Shown here: positions 23,491-35,039 of the stretch, piece by piece
Numbering within the stretch: position 1 is the first letter of the stretch
Layout of the letters: each line of letters begins with the position of its first letter
Assembly: GCA_015680905.1 (NCBI GenBank)
Contig: CM027381.1
Location: forward strand, 57,664,501 to 57,728,500
Reading direction: 5' to 3'
DNA: 64,000 nt
Source of the DNA: Coptis chinensis
Lineage: Eukaryota > Streptophyta > Magnoliopsida > Ranunculales > Ranunculaceae
Notes under the pieces: generated by a model
The model's database searches: none
The model's input: the letters and a program-made list of their open reading frames with translations, nothing else
Told to the model about the DNA's origin: nothing
Program-made: the position numbers and the translations under genes

Positions 23491-23766
23491 TTGTTTATTT
23501 CCCTTGGTTTAGAAATGACTATGTCATTTATTTCCCTTATGCACTGCATTTTTATTTTTCTAGTGATGAAAAATTATATATCGTTTGATTTCTCATAATT
23601 TTGTATCTCTAGATGGTTTGAATGAGAAATTATTTATGTTATGCAATTATTGTAATTCCTAATATATTAGTTTGTTCCTTGATGCACTGGGTCTACTCTC
23701 TAAGCCCAACGGTCAAAACCCAACGGACTGATCCAAACAATCGATACCAGTGATCCGGATTTTCAT

Positions 23767-23859
23767 TATAAAATCCAACTCTCCTCATCTACTTTCACTC
23801 ATCCCATTCTCTCACTCTCCATAACTTTATCTTCACATATTATCTTTTCATTCAAAACA
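23767..23859 (+). promoter_or_regulatory. Possible TATA box and pyrimidine-rich leader before the 39-aa ORF
   Basis: TATAAA at 23767-23772 is followed by a CT-rich stretch (CTCATCCCATTCTCTCACTC type) and then ATG at 23860. A similar arrangement, TATAAA at 24546 plus a pyrimidine-rich leader, precedes the ATG at 24618. Spacing fits plant RNA polymerase II promoters, suggesting separate transcription of the accessory ORFs. This is inference only. Confidence 0.35.
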
Positions 23860-23979
23860 ATGAATCCGATCGAGCGATTGGAACAGGAGCAACGCAAATG
23901 GGCTGTCATAGTATTCGTGATAACCGTGTTTATCATTGTTCTACTGTCGCTCATGCATAACATGCTCCAGAATATCTAG
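23860..23979 (+). CDS. 39-residue single-span membrane peptide, Athila accessory ORF
   Basis: ATG 23860 to TAG 23977-23979. The product starts with a charged, Glu/Gln/Arg-rich head (MNPIERLEQEQRKW), then a strongly hydrophobic stretch of about 19 residues (AVIVFVITVFIIVLLSLM), and ends HNMLQNI. The charge pattern and length are those of a single transmembrane helix. The frame is intact although the large ORF upstream carries about seven stops. A TATA-like box and a pyrimidine-rich leader precede it. I do not recognise a family, and no counterpart was seen in the minus-strand Athila fragment. It may be a retrotransposon envelope-region peptide, but chance cannot be excluded for so short an ORF. 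Confidence 0.5.
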   Translation: MNPIERLEQEQRKWAVIVFVITVFIIVLLSLMHNMLQNI

Positions 23980-24617
23980 ATCTATGTAACCGACATCTTT
24001 CTTTCCCTTTGTCGCTTTATATATTACTATGGTGTGTTAAATAATTATCCACCATTTGTACGAGTTACGTAGAGAAGTACCCTATTTAATAATTGTGTAT
24101 ATTAGTTGTATTTTTACCTTATCATAAACATAAAATAGTTATCAAAACAATAACAAATAAGCAAAATCAATAACGTACCAAAATAAATCAATCTCAACTT
24201 ATTGTTTTCGGAATAGATCGTGCATGCTACACGGTACGCCTAACACTTGTCATACACGCAGCTCGATTATTCTATCCATCTTCTATTATTGAGGTATGAT
24301 CATCAATTCTAAAAATTACATGTAGGTCTAACTGCCCTGTGAAACTTTCTCCTTATTTTCTAACATTGAAACATCTCATTAATTGATTTTGGGATTCTGA
24401 TATGAAAAGACTTACTATGGATACCCATTGTTGTTGTTCCTAAAGGTAGGTGTCACAACAACACACGAGTCACTTGTGTTTTCATATATTAATTCTGGAT
24501 TTAACTACACTTGGAATCCTGATTGGTACGGACTCATGGATTGGCTATAAACCTATTCTTTTCAGCCATTCTCATTTCAAGCATTCTTCACTATCCTTCC
24601 CTCTGTAATACTTCCAA
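23980..24617. other. Intergenic spacer of the Athila accessory region
   Basis: AT-rich spacer without a recognisable gene. It ends in a TATAAA (24546-24551) and a CT-rich leader before the second env-like ORF. Confidence 0.5.
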
Positions 24618-25668
24618 ATGGATCAACCAAGAAAAATAATGCTTAAGAAAGACTACTTGAAATTTTTTGAAGATGGATGGTTTTCTCCTTATTTTGACAC
24701 CGAAATTGTATATCGAGGATGGACGCCTCTTCTATATCATTCAGCTGCTGGTTATTCCCGAGAATTGGTTTTGATGTTCTACCAATTTAGCAGACCTGAA
24801 AATGGAAAATTCTACTTCAATGCCTATGGACGACGATTTGAATTGACTAGGGAAATTATCTCCGACATACTTCAAATCCCAATGAATACCCAAGAGTTCC
24901 TTTTTCCAGAGTCATCATTTGATTCTGTCAAAACTTTACTACGAGCTACCGTATCTCATGGCGAAGTCGGAAATAGACATCACATTGTTCTTCAACGCTC
25001 TTTGAAACAGAATCAACGAGTTGTGCTCCACTGGTTGGGACACAATGTGGTAGGTACATCACACCAATCAAAAGTCACAAAGCCTCAACTTCACCTACTT
25101 TGGATTTTGCAAATTCAAAGGGATGATTTTTGTCTAATCCAACACCTCTGGAACGCGATCACCAGGAAAACAAGAAGGTCAGCACCTCTACCTACTTTAG
25201 TCACACAAATTATGATGCGTTGGGGTTATCCAGTAATTTCTCCAGAGACACCCCTTCAAAGAGCAAATATTAGTGTACTCCACACAGACTACTCCATTAG
25301 TTTTTGGACTCCTGATACTCTGACAGATGAACAGAACGACCCAAGCTCAAACTCTGAACATTTCTTTGATGAAAATGCCATGCTAAACATTTTTAATCCC
25401 ATGGAAGGCATTCAATTTCTTCATCATGCGGGAACTACACGCTCGTCAGAATATCATCATTACAACTCTTAAGGATTTCCAAGAACGTCAAGCAATACAT
25501 GATGTTGAACAAGAGGAAATATTGGAAAATCATTCTCAGTCCTTACAAAATCACGCGCCCCTAATGGAGAATCAAACTACACTCTCTACCAGCCAAGGGG
25601 ACATTCAGATGCAGCTCCGCCAACAAATTGAAGAACTAAACAGTGTGGTGCACGATTTGTGTCTCTAG
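24618..25668 (+). pseudogene. ATHILA ORF1 / env-like protein, second copy, one frameshift
   Basis: Starts at ATG 24618 and is open for 284 residues. A frameshift near 25435 then separates it from the C-terminal part that ends at 25668. The N-terminal half has DGWFSPYFDTEIVYRGW, a REITSDILQIP-like segment (REIISDILQIP), and NQRVVLHWLGHNVVGTS, aligning to the first env-like copy and to the minus-strand copy. The C-terminal part is coiled-coil-like and Gln/Glu-rich (FQERQAIHDVEQEEIL, QLRQQIEELNSV). It is much better preserved than the first copy, having one indel and no internal stop before it. Function unknown; the position between pol and LTR is typical for Athila. Confidence 0.75.
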
Positions 25669-25961
25669 AATCATCATAATAATCCATATTTTCTTATTAA
25701 ATAAAAATAGAATAATAATACTAAGTCAATAAATAAATAATTGTATATATTATTACGTTTTTCGTCGTATTATAATTTTTTTGCTATCTTTGTGTCTTCT
25801 TTTGTAAGAAATGGCTACTAGAATTGTCATATTTCACGTTGTGACAAGAACAATTTTAACATGTGATTTTCAATGTCATTACAAGAGGGTCTATTTTCTT
25901 CCATACTCATTTATCCATCCAGTTTGTCTTTATCCTTACCCATTTCTTTACTTCATCCACC
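25669..25961. other. Spacer before the third accessory ORF
   Basis: Short AT-rich spacer. A TATAAT at about 25768 is the only promoter-like word seen. Confidence 0.4.
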
Positions 25962-26961
25962 ATGGCATCTTCATCAAACGTTGCATCTTCATAAAACATG
26001 ACACCTCCAAAACTCATTCCTGAGCAATCCTTTCAGTCTATGATGGATTCCAATACTTATGGCCATCTCTTTTGTGACTACATCACTAACATTGGGTGGT
26101 CTTTCCTAGTTCTTCAACCTAACCAAACTTATTCTCTGAGTTTGGCTGCATACTTTTATGCTAATATGGAGGACACACCAGCATTCAACCATGCTCATGG
26201 CTTCTACTTAGACGGTTTCACAATCCGAGTTGGTGACACACAACATATTTTTTCAGAACAACAGCTTGCCCTAACTTTGGATCTTCCATATCACGAACCG
26301 GCCGTATCATGGCATTACATCTATCACAATTCTTACCGTTCCTTTCATTGGCATGTTTTTTGCAAAACTAACGGTGATGGCCTTGGGATTACACGAGAAG
26401 GAGATGGCCATGTGCCATGGCGCGACATCACCATTCCATTAGCAAGCATGACCATGAACATGGGGACTGATGTTGTTTATACTCCTGAACATCATGGGAG
26501 ATTGGCACTTTTCCATTACCAATGAGGCTGCCTGTGTAGTATTCAATGCACTGGCTCAAGGTCATACATTATTTAATATCTTAGGTTGTGTTATCTCCAA
26601 TCTGAAACAAGCTAGCACTTTTCAGGATCAGTATATACTTTTACCTGTAACCGCTTGCCGAATCATGAAGACACATTTCCCACAGTTTTCAGCTACTTTT
26701 CATGATTGGGTCAAGGTAGATTCTATGTGCCCAGCAAACAAAATCATTCGTTCATTAAGGTTTAAGCAATGGAAACGTCCCGCTCGGTATCTGAGGCATG
26801 TTCGTTGTTACCCGAAGGATGAAAAAATGAGGACACATTTGAACAAATCCAGAGACAAAGGATGGGCAGAAATTTGGCAGACTATTATCTTTTGGCATGA
26901 TGCTAAGGAAATACATTTCATTCCTGAGGATGCCAGACCAACACATCCTGCTGGATGGTAA
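25962..26961 (+). pseudogene. Third Athila accessory protein (unrecognised family)
   Basis: The start may be ATG 25962, whose frame meets a TAA at 25992. The ATG at 25998 opens a long frame (PKLIPEQSFQSMMDSNTYGH). A frameshift near 26468 shifts reading to the frame ending at 26961. A homologous protein occurs at 42235-41298 in the minus-strand Athila fragment: both share IPEQSF, YGH.F and, late, CRIM/CRIL with F..WK/V. The C-terminal part is basic (KQWKRPARYLRHVRC). The product would be about 330 residues with no recognised motif and no clear membrane span. Conservation between two separately inserted copies argues that it is a real gene of this lineage. Function unknown. Confidence 0.65.
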
Positions 26962-28644
26962 ATTTGAGCATGCCATTGTACATATATCTAGCTAAATAGT
27001 TATGTTTCGTGTGCTATTGTTTTTCATTGTTTCTTTCTGTATAATATATTATGTTCTCCAACCTTTCTGTTCCAGCAATCTAGCCCTAATTTTGCTCACG
27101 GTTCTCAGGTAATTTCTTTCTTTATCTATTGATACTTCAAGGACAAAGCATCATTCTGTTTGGGGGTGCTTTAAACATGTAGCAAAAATTAGGCAAATTG
27201 TAGCATGTATATAGTTTTTATTAATAATTATACTTAGTGACAAAGTCTTGTTTCCTTGTCAATGATGAAAATTGTCTAGAAATCTCACATTAGTATCCGA
27301 ATTAGGATTTGTTTTTAAGAAATTTAAGATAATACGTATGCTATAGTTTATACATCTTTTCATGAACATTTATGCACTGAGTATCATCGATTGTACATAG
27401 CAGTAAGTTTCTGAAACCAACGGTTAGTTACTTAAACGATCAATCCTGTGAGAATCTAACCAAAAAGCTTCGATATGTGTGATATGTGAGTAATGACATA
27501 GAGGAGTAGTTTTTCCAATAGAGAAAATCACGTGTCTACTTACTTGATCACCACCCGAATCCTAGGCGAGAATTTAGGCCTTCTTTGGATCGACATAGCT
27601 AAAAATTCTTTCCTGTTACAAATTTTACCGCTAGTCATTCCATTGAACCTTTCATTAAACCTTTCACTTTCACCAAAAATTCCTTACCCATTTATTAACC
27701 CTAAATAGAAGAACGTACCTAAGTGATGAGTATGAGAAATAGGATAAAATGTAGAAAGGTAAAGAGAAAGGCTTAACCTAAATAAAAGTTAGTTACTTGC
27801 TTCAGCCAAGGAAAATAGAATTATGTTTCTTAAGCTTCTTGTTTAAATAAAAAAAAAAATGTGAAATAAGTACAAGGCTTAAGAGCAAAGTAGGAAAACT
27901 CAGTTAGAAGCAGGAAAAGACAACAAGGATTTCTCGAGTGTAAATATCTTGAAGACCCTATTCTCTCATACTTATCATTTTTTTATTATCCATTTCCATT
28001 TTCTTCTACACTACCACCTAAGCCCCATAATACCAAATAAAGACCTCTAGCTCAATTAGGAGTAGGATGGTGTGATAATAAGTAGTAGATGTGATTGATC
28101 GACCTCGGCTCCTCTGACTGTCATTGAGTATGTGAGGAAATGTGTGCCCACTGCACACTGGAGTTAGCAAAACCTAAGTGGAAAATTTATTAGCAAATTT
28201 GTGTTTCGACACATACATGTGAGAACCTATTTAGGTACGCTCTCCAAAGGATCCAGAAACGACCCTACTAGTACATTTCAATGAAAAGTTCACTGCATGC
28301 ATGATCATATGTAGATGTTTTAATTATTGAATGCATATTAACTTAAGATTCAAAGAAATCAATCCTCGTTCCCTACTAAGGAGATGTATGGATATCTGAG
28401 ATTAATTTAGGAAATGAGTTTTTGTCACTGAGTCATTTTAGTATAAATGAAGTTTGTGAGTATCTTCTCTGGAAAACTCTCATGAGGCTATAACTCGTCC
28501 ACTAGGGAATTCCAGTGGTTTAAGGCCTTGTTGCATATGGTCAATGCAACCGCACTCTGCGAAACGAGAATTAGTTAGGACTACACATTTTTGGCCACTT
28601 ATCTATTTTAATGTCTCTTCTTTGCTTGAGGACAACCAAAGTGC
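26962..28644 (+). other. Athila 3' non-coding block with an internal PPT-like tract
   Basis: A 1.7-kb block without a gene. It is related in order and sequence to the reverse complement of 39517-41297 and, in its last 640 bp, to 30180-30789. It contains a GGACAAAGCAT word followed by CTGTTTGGGGGTGC at 27157-27168 and, at 28496-28560, a conserved palindrome-bearing segment (CCACTAGGGAATTCC, GGCCTTGTTGCATATGG, CGCACTCTGC). It is probably the 3' untranslated part of the genomic RNA with replication signals. Confidence 0.65.
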
Positions 28645-28659
28645 TGTTTGGGGGTAGTG
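28645..28659 (+). promoter_or_regulatory. Athila polypurine tract (plus-strand primer site)
   Basis: TGTTTGGGGGTAGTG directly precedes the LTR start TGATAAGCTCCC at 28660. A GCTTGAGGACAA word lies just upstream. Its equivalents occur at 30789-30802 and, on the minus strand, 39516-39503, each abutting a TGATAA LTR start. Confidence 0.75.
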
Positions 28660-30130
28660 TGATAAGCTCCCAAAACTGTAATATGAAACCCCATTGAGAC
28701 ATATAAATTTGGTTAATTATGTGTTTAATAATTATGAAATGAGTATATTTTCGTACTTTTGCAGGTATTCGTAGTAAACATGAAAATATTGGTTAAACCT
28801 GCATTAAAGCACGCGACTGGGAACGATGTATATATGAATTCTTCCAAATTAGCCATGTGAAGCCCAACAAATCCGCACAGAAGCATCAAACTTCCGAAGC
28901 TCCTACCTCTTGAACCAGGACTCTGACTGCGACAAGTGAGCTATTCAGATAATCAGGGCAATGAACTCTACACATAGGCGGGAAGTTGTAAAATTGCAAA
29001 AAGACCGGACTGCCACTGGACTACACGTGGACCCACTATACGGGCCAGCAAGATTTGATGAGTCATCATACAAGTCAAGACAAAGGTGCAAATAATTGGT
29101 GCAAAAGTGACACCTTGCATGTAGTTAATAAAGTTAGATGAGATTAGGTGTTAATAGTGAAAAAAGATAGGTGTCACTTTGTTGTGGATTGTGTGGTTAA
29201 GAAGGAAGTAAATGTGGTTTGGTGTTTCAGGTGGGAGGAAATGAGATTTCTCTCAAATGGAGAAGAAAACAAAATAAGGGGGGAGACACTCCATTTACTC
29301 CCTTGACTTCTTTTCCTTTATCATGCATTATTTTAGTTCCTTAGTCTTAGTTTTTATTTAGTTTTTAGTTTTTAAAGAAAGTTTGTAATAGTTTTAATGG
29401 AAAAAACTTTGTGTTCTTCTAGTTCAAAATAACTCTAAATGCAAGTGAGTTCATATATATATTTTTCTTCTTCTTTTTGTTCTCTCTCTCTCATTTGATA
29501 TTTATATTATGTACTTTTCTTCTTTTATCCCAAGGATCATGAGCTAAACCTTCCCTTTGTGGGGGGTTAATGATGCTCATGTGAGGGATAACCTTTGTTA
29601 TTTGATTTTAGTAAGTTTGTTTAGGAAGAACAAGTAGACCTACATCCTATCCCAAAATGGTAGTTAGTGTAGAGTCTAGTTAGGAATCAAAGTGATGAGC
29701 TTAGAGATAACTCATTTCTTTGGTTCTATATGCTAGCATGTATGATCTTAGAGATAAGTCATAGTGTTAGGGATCAAGTTAATCTTTATTAGAACTTGTC
29801 TATGAGTTCTAGGAAGATTAAGATGCAAGAACTTAAAATCACACAATAGAGGTTATCTTCACATGAGGAAAATTAACTCTCCACTTTTGTCTTAATCAAT
29901 TTTTACCTTGTCTTAGTTACATGGTTACGTAACTTAAGGTTTTCATTTTTTGTGCATTAAAAGAAACCAAGTAGTAGTATTAATACAATCATAGCTAAAC
30001 TTACTCACTAGTTTCCTAAAAGAGTAAAACCAAGTTATAAGTGGTCCTAGAATTTAGGTTGGTTCGAATCCCTACTCAAAAACTATACGCACACGAAGAT
30101 CATGAGTAAGGACTTATTTTTGAATTCGCA
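28660..30130 (+). repeat. Athila 3' LTR (right end approximate)
   Basis: Begins TGATAAGCTCCC right after the polypurine tract. It has no coding capacity and includes T-rich and CTCTCTCT stretches near 29480. The right border is not certain; homology to a second Athila 3' region resumes at about 30180, so the LTR ends before that. Confidence 0.6.
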
Positions 30131-30179
30131 CTTTGTCCAATAAGAGATTCAAATCTCTAAGATACGCAAAAGGTGAACA

Positions 30180-31650
30180 TCAACCTTAGCCCCATAACTC
30201 CTAATAAAATAATTCTAGCTCAATTAGGAATAGGATGGTGTGATAATAAGTGACAAGCGTGATCAATCGACCCCGGTTTCTTTAGACGTTATTTGAGTAT
30301 GTGAGGAATATAAGTGCACGATATACTTAAGAGAACGAAACTTGAGTGAATCTATCATAGAGTTGTGATTGCAACACACCCCTGTGAGAACCCACCTTAA
30401 AGACGCTCTCCAAAAGTCTCAGAAACGACTCTGCTTTTGCATTTCATTGCTCATATTTGGCACATTTATTTTTAGATGATTAAATTACTATATATATGTT
30501 ATTCTAAGTACAATGGAGCTTGTCCTTATTCCCCGCTAATGAGATGTATAGACTTCTGAGAATAAATAAAGAAACAAAACCCTTTGTACTAGATAGAAGA
30601 ACTTTGTGAGTACCTTCATTGGAAAACTCTCACGAAGATTAAAGCTTGTCCACTAGGGAATTCCTAGTGGTTTAAGGCCTTGTTGCATATGGTCAATGCA
30701 ATCGCACTCTGCAAAATGATATTAGTATAATTAATAGTAAATTACTCATTTGTTTTTCTGTCATTTTTGCTTGAGGACAAGCAAAATGCTATTTGGGGGT
30801 GGTGATAAACTCCCAAATGTGCATTTTATTACCCTTGCATTACTACATTATAGCCCTTCTTACGCTTAATGAAAAGACAAGCCATAGTTTTTATTGCCTT
30901 TTTCAAGTTACAAACAATTCAGACCACTTATCATAAAAGTTGCATCTTAGCACCAAAAGGAGCCTTATTTATGCTTATTATGAAGTCTCAAAGTTGCTAT
31001 GAAAAAAGTGTTGAAAAAGTCAAAGTCAAATGTCAAATGTCAAGGACTCAGAACCAAAGAGCTAAAAGTCAAGTCTTTAACTCATAAGACTAGAGATAGA
31101 TGTCCTTAACTCAAAAGAAGGCTTTCTCTAAAACCTATCTTGATTAAGAAGAAATCAAAATGCAAAGGAAAAAGCAACAACATAAATCAAATGGTGAGGT
31201 GTCTCAAATGTAATGGGAGAAGGCAAATTAGTCTTTTGTAAAAGTATGGGTATAAGAACCAAAAGTTAGGGAGTGAGAATGCACCTAGACTTATTCTAGT
31301 GTCATATAGGATTTCTTTTCTAGTCATTTTCATTCAAGTCATTTACTTTTTGTTCTTCAATCAATCAATTATTTCATTTCTTTGTTGTTATTTCTTTCTT
31401 TCAATCAATCATTTCATTTCTTTCAAGTTATGTTTCCAATCATTTAAACAACTTAGTCTTTTCAATCTTTTTCAATACAATAAAGTTAACCAATACAAGT
31501 TCTAAAACTAAAAGAATCTACCTTCCTTCCTTCTAAAACTCCCAACCATTCAAACTCCAAACAATTTATGGTAAACCTCACTTCAAATACTTTAAATACA
31601 CCACTTTATTACAAGCTTCAACACCCTAGCACTAGATATAAGATTAAGGG
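30180..31650 (+). mobile_element. Second Athila 3' end: non-coding block, PPT and LTR start
   Basis: 30180-30802 repeats the last ~640 bp of the upstream Athila interior (CTAGCTCAATTAGGA, the AGGATGGTGTGATAATAAGT string, the CCACTAGGGAATTCCTAGTGG palindrome, then GTTTGGGGGTGG). A new LTR start, TGATAAACTCCC, is at 30803. That LTR differs from the one at 28660, indicating a related but distinct element whose interior 5' part is missing. Its right end is not defined and is given approximately. Confidence 0.65.
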
Positions 31651-32739
31651 TTGATATGAACTTATAAATTTGCTCCCTAGTGAATGTTTAATATATCTAA
31701 CTTTGATATGTATGTAGTTACTATAATCATTTGAAAGTATCTGACTTTGCTTTAATACACTTAATTTTTTGTTTTATCAATTCTTTAGTAGCTTTAAAAA
31801 CGTAGTGGAAATCTTGATTTGTATATGGTGTTAGTAATGAGTAGATGGAGAAATCTATGAAACCCTTACTATTTTTGCATGAATTCAGCCTTCATATCTT
31901 TCATTATGTTCATGAAATACTAATACCTCGTTTGTTCTTATATTTGTATGAAGGAGTTGCTAGGTAGTATGGTTAAATAAAGGGGACATTCTTTCTTTAA
32001 GAAAAGGAAGATCAGGTGGTGCTTCAGTACTTATCTTTCTTTTGGTAAGGAAATGATGCTTGAGTAGCTAGCAACAAAGGGAGGAAAGTAGGATCTTGGC
32101 TAGAGAAGAGGACAACACCTATTTCTTGTTATGCAAAGAAACAAATCAACACAAAGATTTTAGGTAAGAATTTCCAAACCAAATTTCAAGAGTTATACTC
32201 TTGTTACTTGAGTGAATATATAAGTGTCTTTAAACCATGAGAAAGGTTATCCACAATTAGTTTGATACAGGTGATCAACATGATACTTACATGAATATAT
32301 ATACATAATGGTAATTCCATCTAGTTTAATATTTTGTTGGTCTAATAATGGTCCCCGGTACATCACCTTGTGGATATGTTGTTACACTAGTTTTTCATAT
32401 AGCTAGTAGTGATTGTTGTTATTGTGTTTTGGATGGACTAGAACTTTGGTTCATTGGCCGGTCATTAGGTGGCAGTAGAAGACAGAAGGTCTATGGCTTT
32501 ACTCTAGTTGATTCATAGTTTTCTTTTCATTCTAATATTATAGCTACCTTAATACTAGAGATGTGAAATAAAGTCAGAGAATTTGATACAATTAAAGTTT
32601 AGTTTCTTTACTTAATTTTATTCATGTTATTTGAGTATTTGGAGGCTTATGTTAAATGTTTCTTTGTTGAAATTGGAGTTAGACGGTTTGTTTTATATCA
32701 TAAGGGAATTCTCTTGTTGGGTTGAATTATATATTTTAA
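31650..32739. other. Undefined AT-rich sequence
   Basis: No gene, repeat family or LTR border was recognised. It may be the remainder of the second Athila LTR or older host DNA. It ends at the Helitron-like terminus at 32740. Confidence 0.4.
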
Positions 32740-33109
32740 CTAGCTTTCGAACCCGTCCTACGAATGGGTGTCGTTATATTAAATTATTCTAAAAGTTATT
32801 AGCAACTATGCATAGCTATGAGATATGGAAATTATATTAATCACTCATTCAAATTTATATCACCACTCTCTATAAAAAGAAAGCACCAAACCTTGATAAA
32901 ACCCATTGACATAATTTTGTTGTTAGGTTTAATAATAGAAGTTTGATTGAAGTTTTGTGAGAATGCTCAATGTGGCGAAAATGATATTGAAGCTACTTGA
33001 ATAACAAGGCATTCCCAATCATAAGAAAAGAATTACAATAAACACTACTTAAAATACAAAACTATACTTGTCGATCAAGACATTATATTCTCCCTACATA
33101 TAATACAAC

Positions 33110-34510
33110 TATGTTTCGGGGTTAGTTCAATGCATTTGCATCAAGTTTCCAATTTTACATTAATTATTCTTTGAGACTAGTTCAATGTAGTTGCATCTAG
33201 TTTCCGATTTCCCATTAATTATTCTTTGAGGTTAATTCAATATAGTTGTATCAAGTTTTTGATTTCCCATTAATTAATTTTTTAGGTTAGTTCAGTGCAG
33301 TTGTACCAAGTTTACGATTTTCCGTTAGTTATTAATTAAGGTTAATTCTATGCAGTTGCATCTAGTTTTCAATATTTCGCTAATTATTCATTGAGATTAG
33401 TTCATTACATTTGCATCCAGGTTTCAATTTCCCATTAATTACTTTTTGAGATTAGTTTAATACATCTGCATCCAGTTTCTGATTTTTCATTAATTATTTT
33501 TCGAGGTTAGTTCAATGCATTTGCATCTAGCTTCCAATTACCGGTTATTTATGCTTTGAGGGTAGTTCGATGCAGTTACATCCGGTTTTTTATTTCCAGT
33601 TAACTATTTTTTTAGGTTATTTCAATGCATTTACATCCAGTTTCTGATTTTCCGTTAAAAATTCTTCTAGAATATTGCATCCAATTTCTAATTTCCTGGC
33701 ATGTTAGTTAATCTATGATTTTAGTTTAATAGAGTTGCATCCAGTTTATGATTTTTCATTAATTATTCTTTGAGGTTAGTTCAATGCAGTTGCATCCAAT
33801 TTTCGATTTCCCGTTAATTGTTCTTTTAGGTTAGTTCAATGCATTTACAGCAAGTTTTCAATTTCCCGTTAATTATTCATTGAAGTTAGTTCAATGCAGT
33901 TGCATCCAGTCTTCGATGTTTTTTTAATTAGTCTTTGAGATTAGTTCATTGCATTTGCATCCAGTTTTCGATTTGTCATTAATAACTCTTTGAGGTTAGT
34001 TCAATACATCTGCATCTAGTTTATGATTTCTGATTATTTGTACTTTGAGGTTAGTTTGATGCAATTTCATCCGGTTTCTGATTTCCCGTTAACTATTATT
34101 TGAGGTTATTTCAATGCATTTGCATCTAGTTTCTCAATTATTCTTTGAGGTTAGTTCAATGCAGTTACATTCGGTTTTTTATTTTATGTTAATCATTTTT
34201 GGCGGTTAGTTCAATGCATTTGTATCCAGTTTCCGATTCCATGTTAATTATTATTTAAGGTTTGTTTGATACATATGCATACCGTTTCCGATTTCCCGTT
34301 AAATATTTTTCAAGGATTTGCATCCAATTTCTAATTTCCCGTTAGTTATTCTCTGACGTTAGTTTAATGTAGTTGCATCTAGTTTTCGATTTATAGTTAA
34401 TTACTTTTTGAGTTTAGTTTATTGCATTTGCATAAAGTTTCTGATTTCCTGTTAATTACTCTTTAAGCTCAGTTCAATGTATTTGAATCCAGTTTTTGAT
34501 TTTCTTTTAA
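33110..34510. repeat. Minisatellite array 1, ~55-bp unit
   Basis: Roughly 25 imperfect units of the type GGTTAGTTCAATGCATTTGC, then ATCCAGTTTCCGATTTCC, then CGTTAATTATTCTTTGA. Units diverge by substitutions and small indels, and some are truncated. It has no coding potential. Confidence 0.9.
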
Positions 34511-35039
34511 TTATCCAATGTGGTGTGTAATACTAACTTTCTACTGATCCATCTATAGTGTTTTTGCAAACATGACATAAAAATAAATTATGCTTGATTT
34601 ACTATATGGGATCATCAAAGATTATCCAGTTCCCGATTTTCTATTAATTATTCTTTAAATTATACCTGACTCACTATGTGGGATCTTCAAAGATTATCTA
34701 CGAACAGGTCCTGTCATATTAATTATTCTAAAAAATATATGCAACTATATATGCAAAACTATTATAGACAAATATTATATTGATCACTCATCCAAATTTC
34801 TTATAACATGAAAACCCCACGTACTCTCTAATAAAAAAAAAATAACTCAGCATTGATAAAACCCTTCAACTTCATTTTGTTGTTTAATAATGGAAGTTTG
34901 ATTAAAGTTTTGTGAGATTGTCTAATAAGCTACTTGAATAGCAAGGCATTCCCAATCATACGAAAATAGATAAGAAAAATATCATTTTAAATGCAAAACT
35001 ATACTTACCGAGACATTCCCACAACATATAACACAACTA

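Larger units (their letters stand above)
15877..30130 (+). mobile_element. Athila-clade Ty3/gypsy LTR retrotransposon, 5' part off-window
   Basis: Order on the plus strand: gag (from mid-gag, where the CACTA interrupts it), protease, RT, RNase H, integrase, then about 6 kb of accessory frames, a 1.7-kb non-coding block, a polypurine tract at 28645-28659 and a 3' LTR starting TGATAAGCTCCC at 28660. Athila assignment rests on the integrase end ([24 protein letters not shown]) and on the ATHILA ORF-1-like genes after pol. All large frames carry stops or frameshifts, so the copy cannot encode working proteins. The 5' LTR and gag start should lie beyond the CACTA, left of the window. Confidence 0.85.

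Noticed and set aside
30869..31505. Short ORFs after the second Athila LTR start
   Set aside because: They lie in an LTR and have no homology to known proteins. Chance frames.
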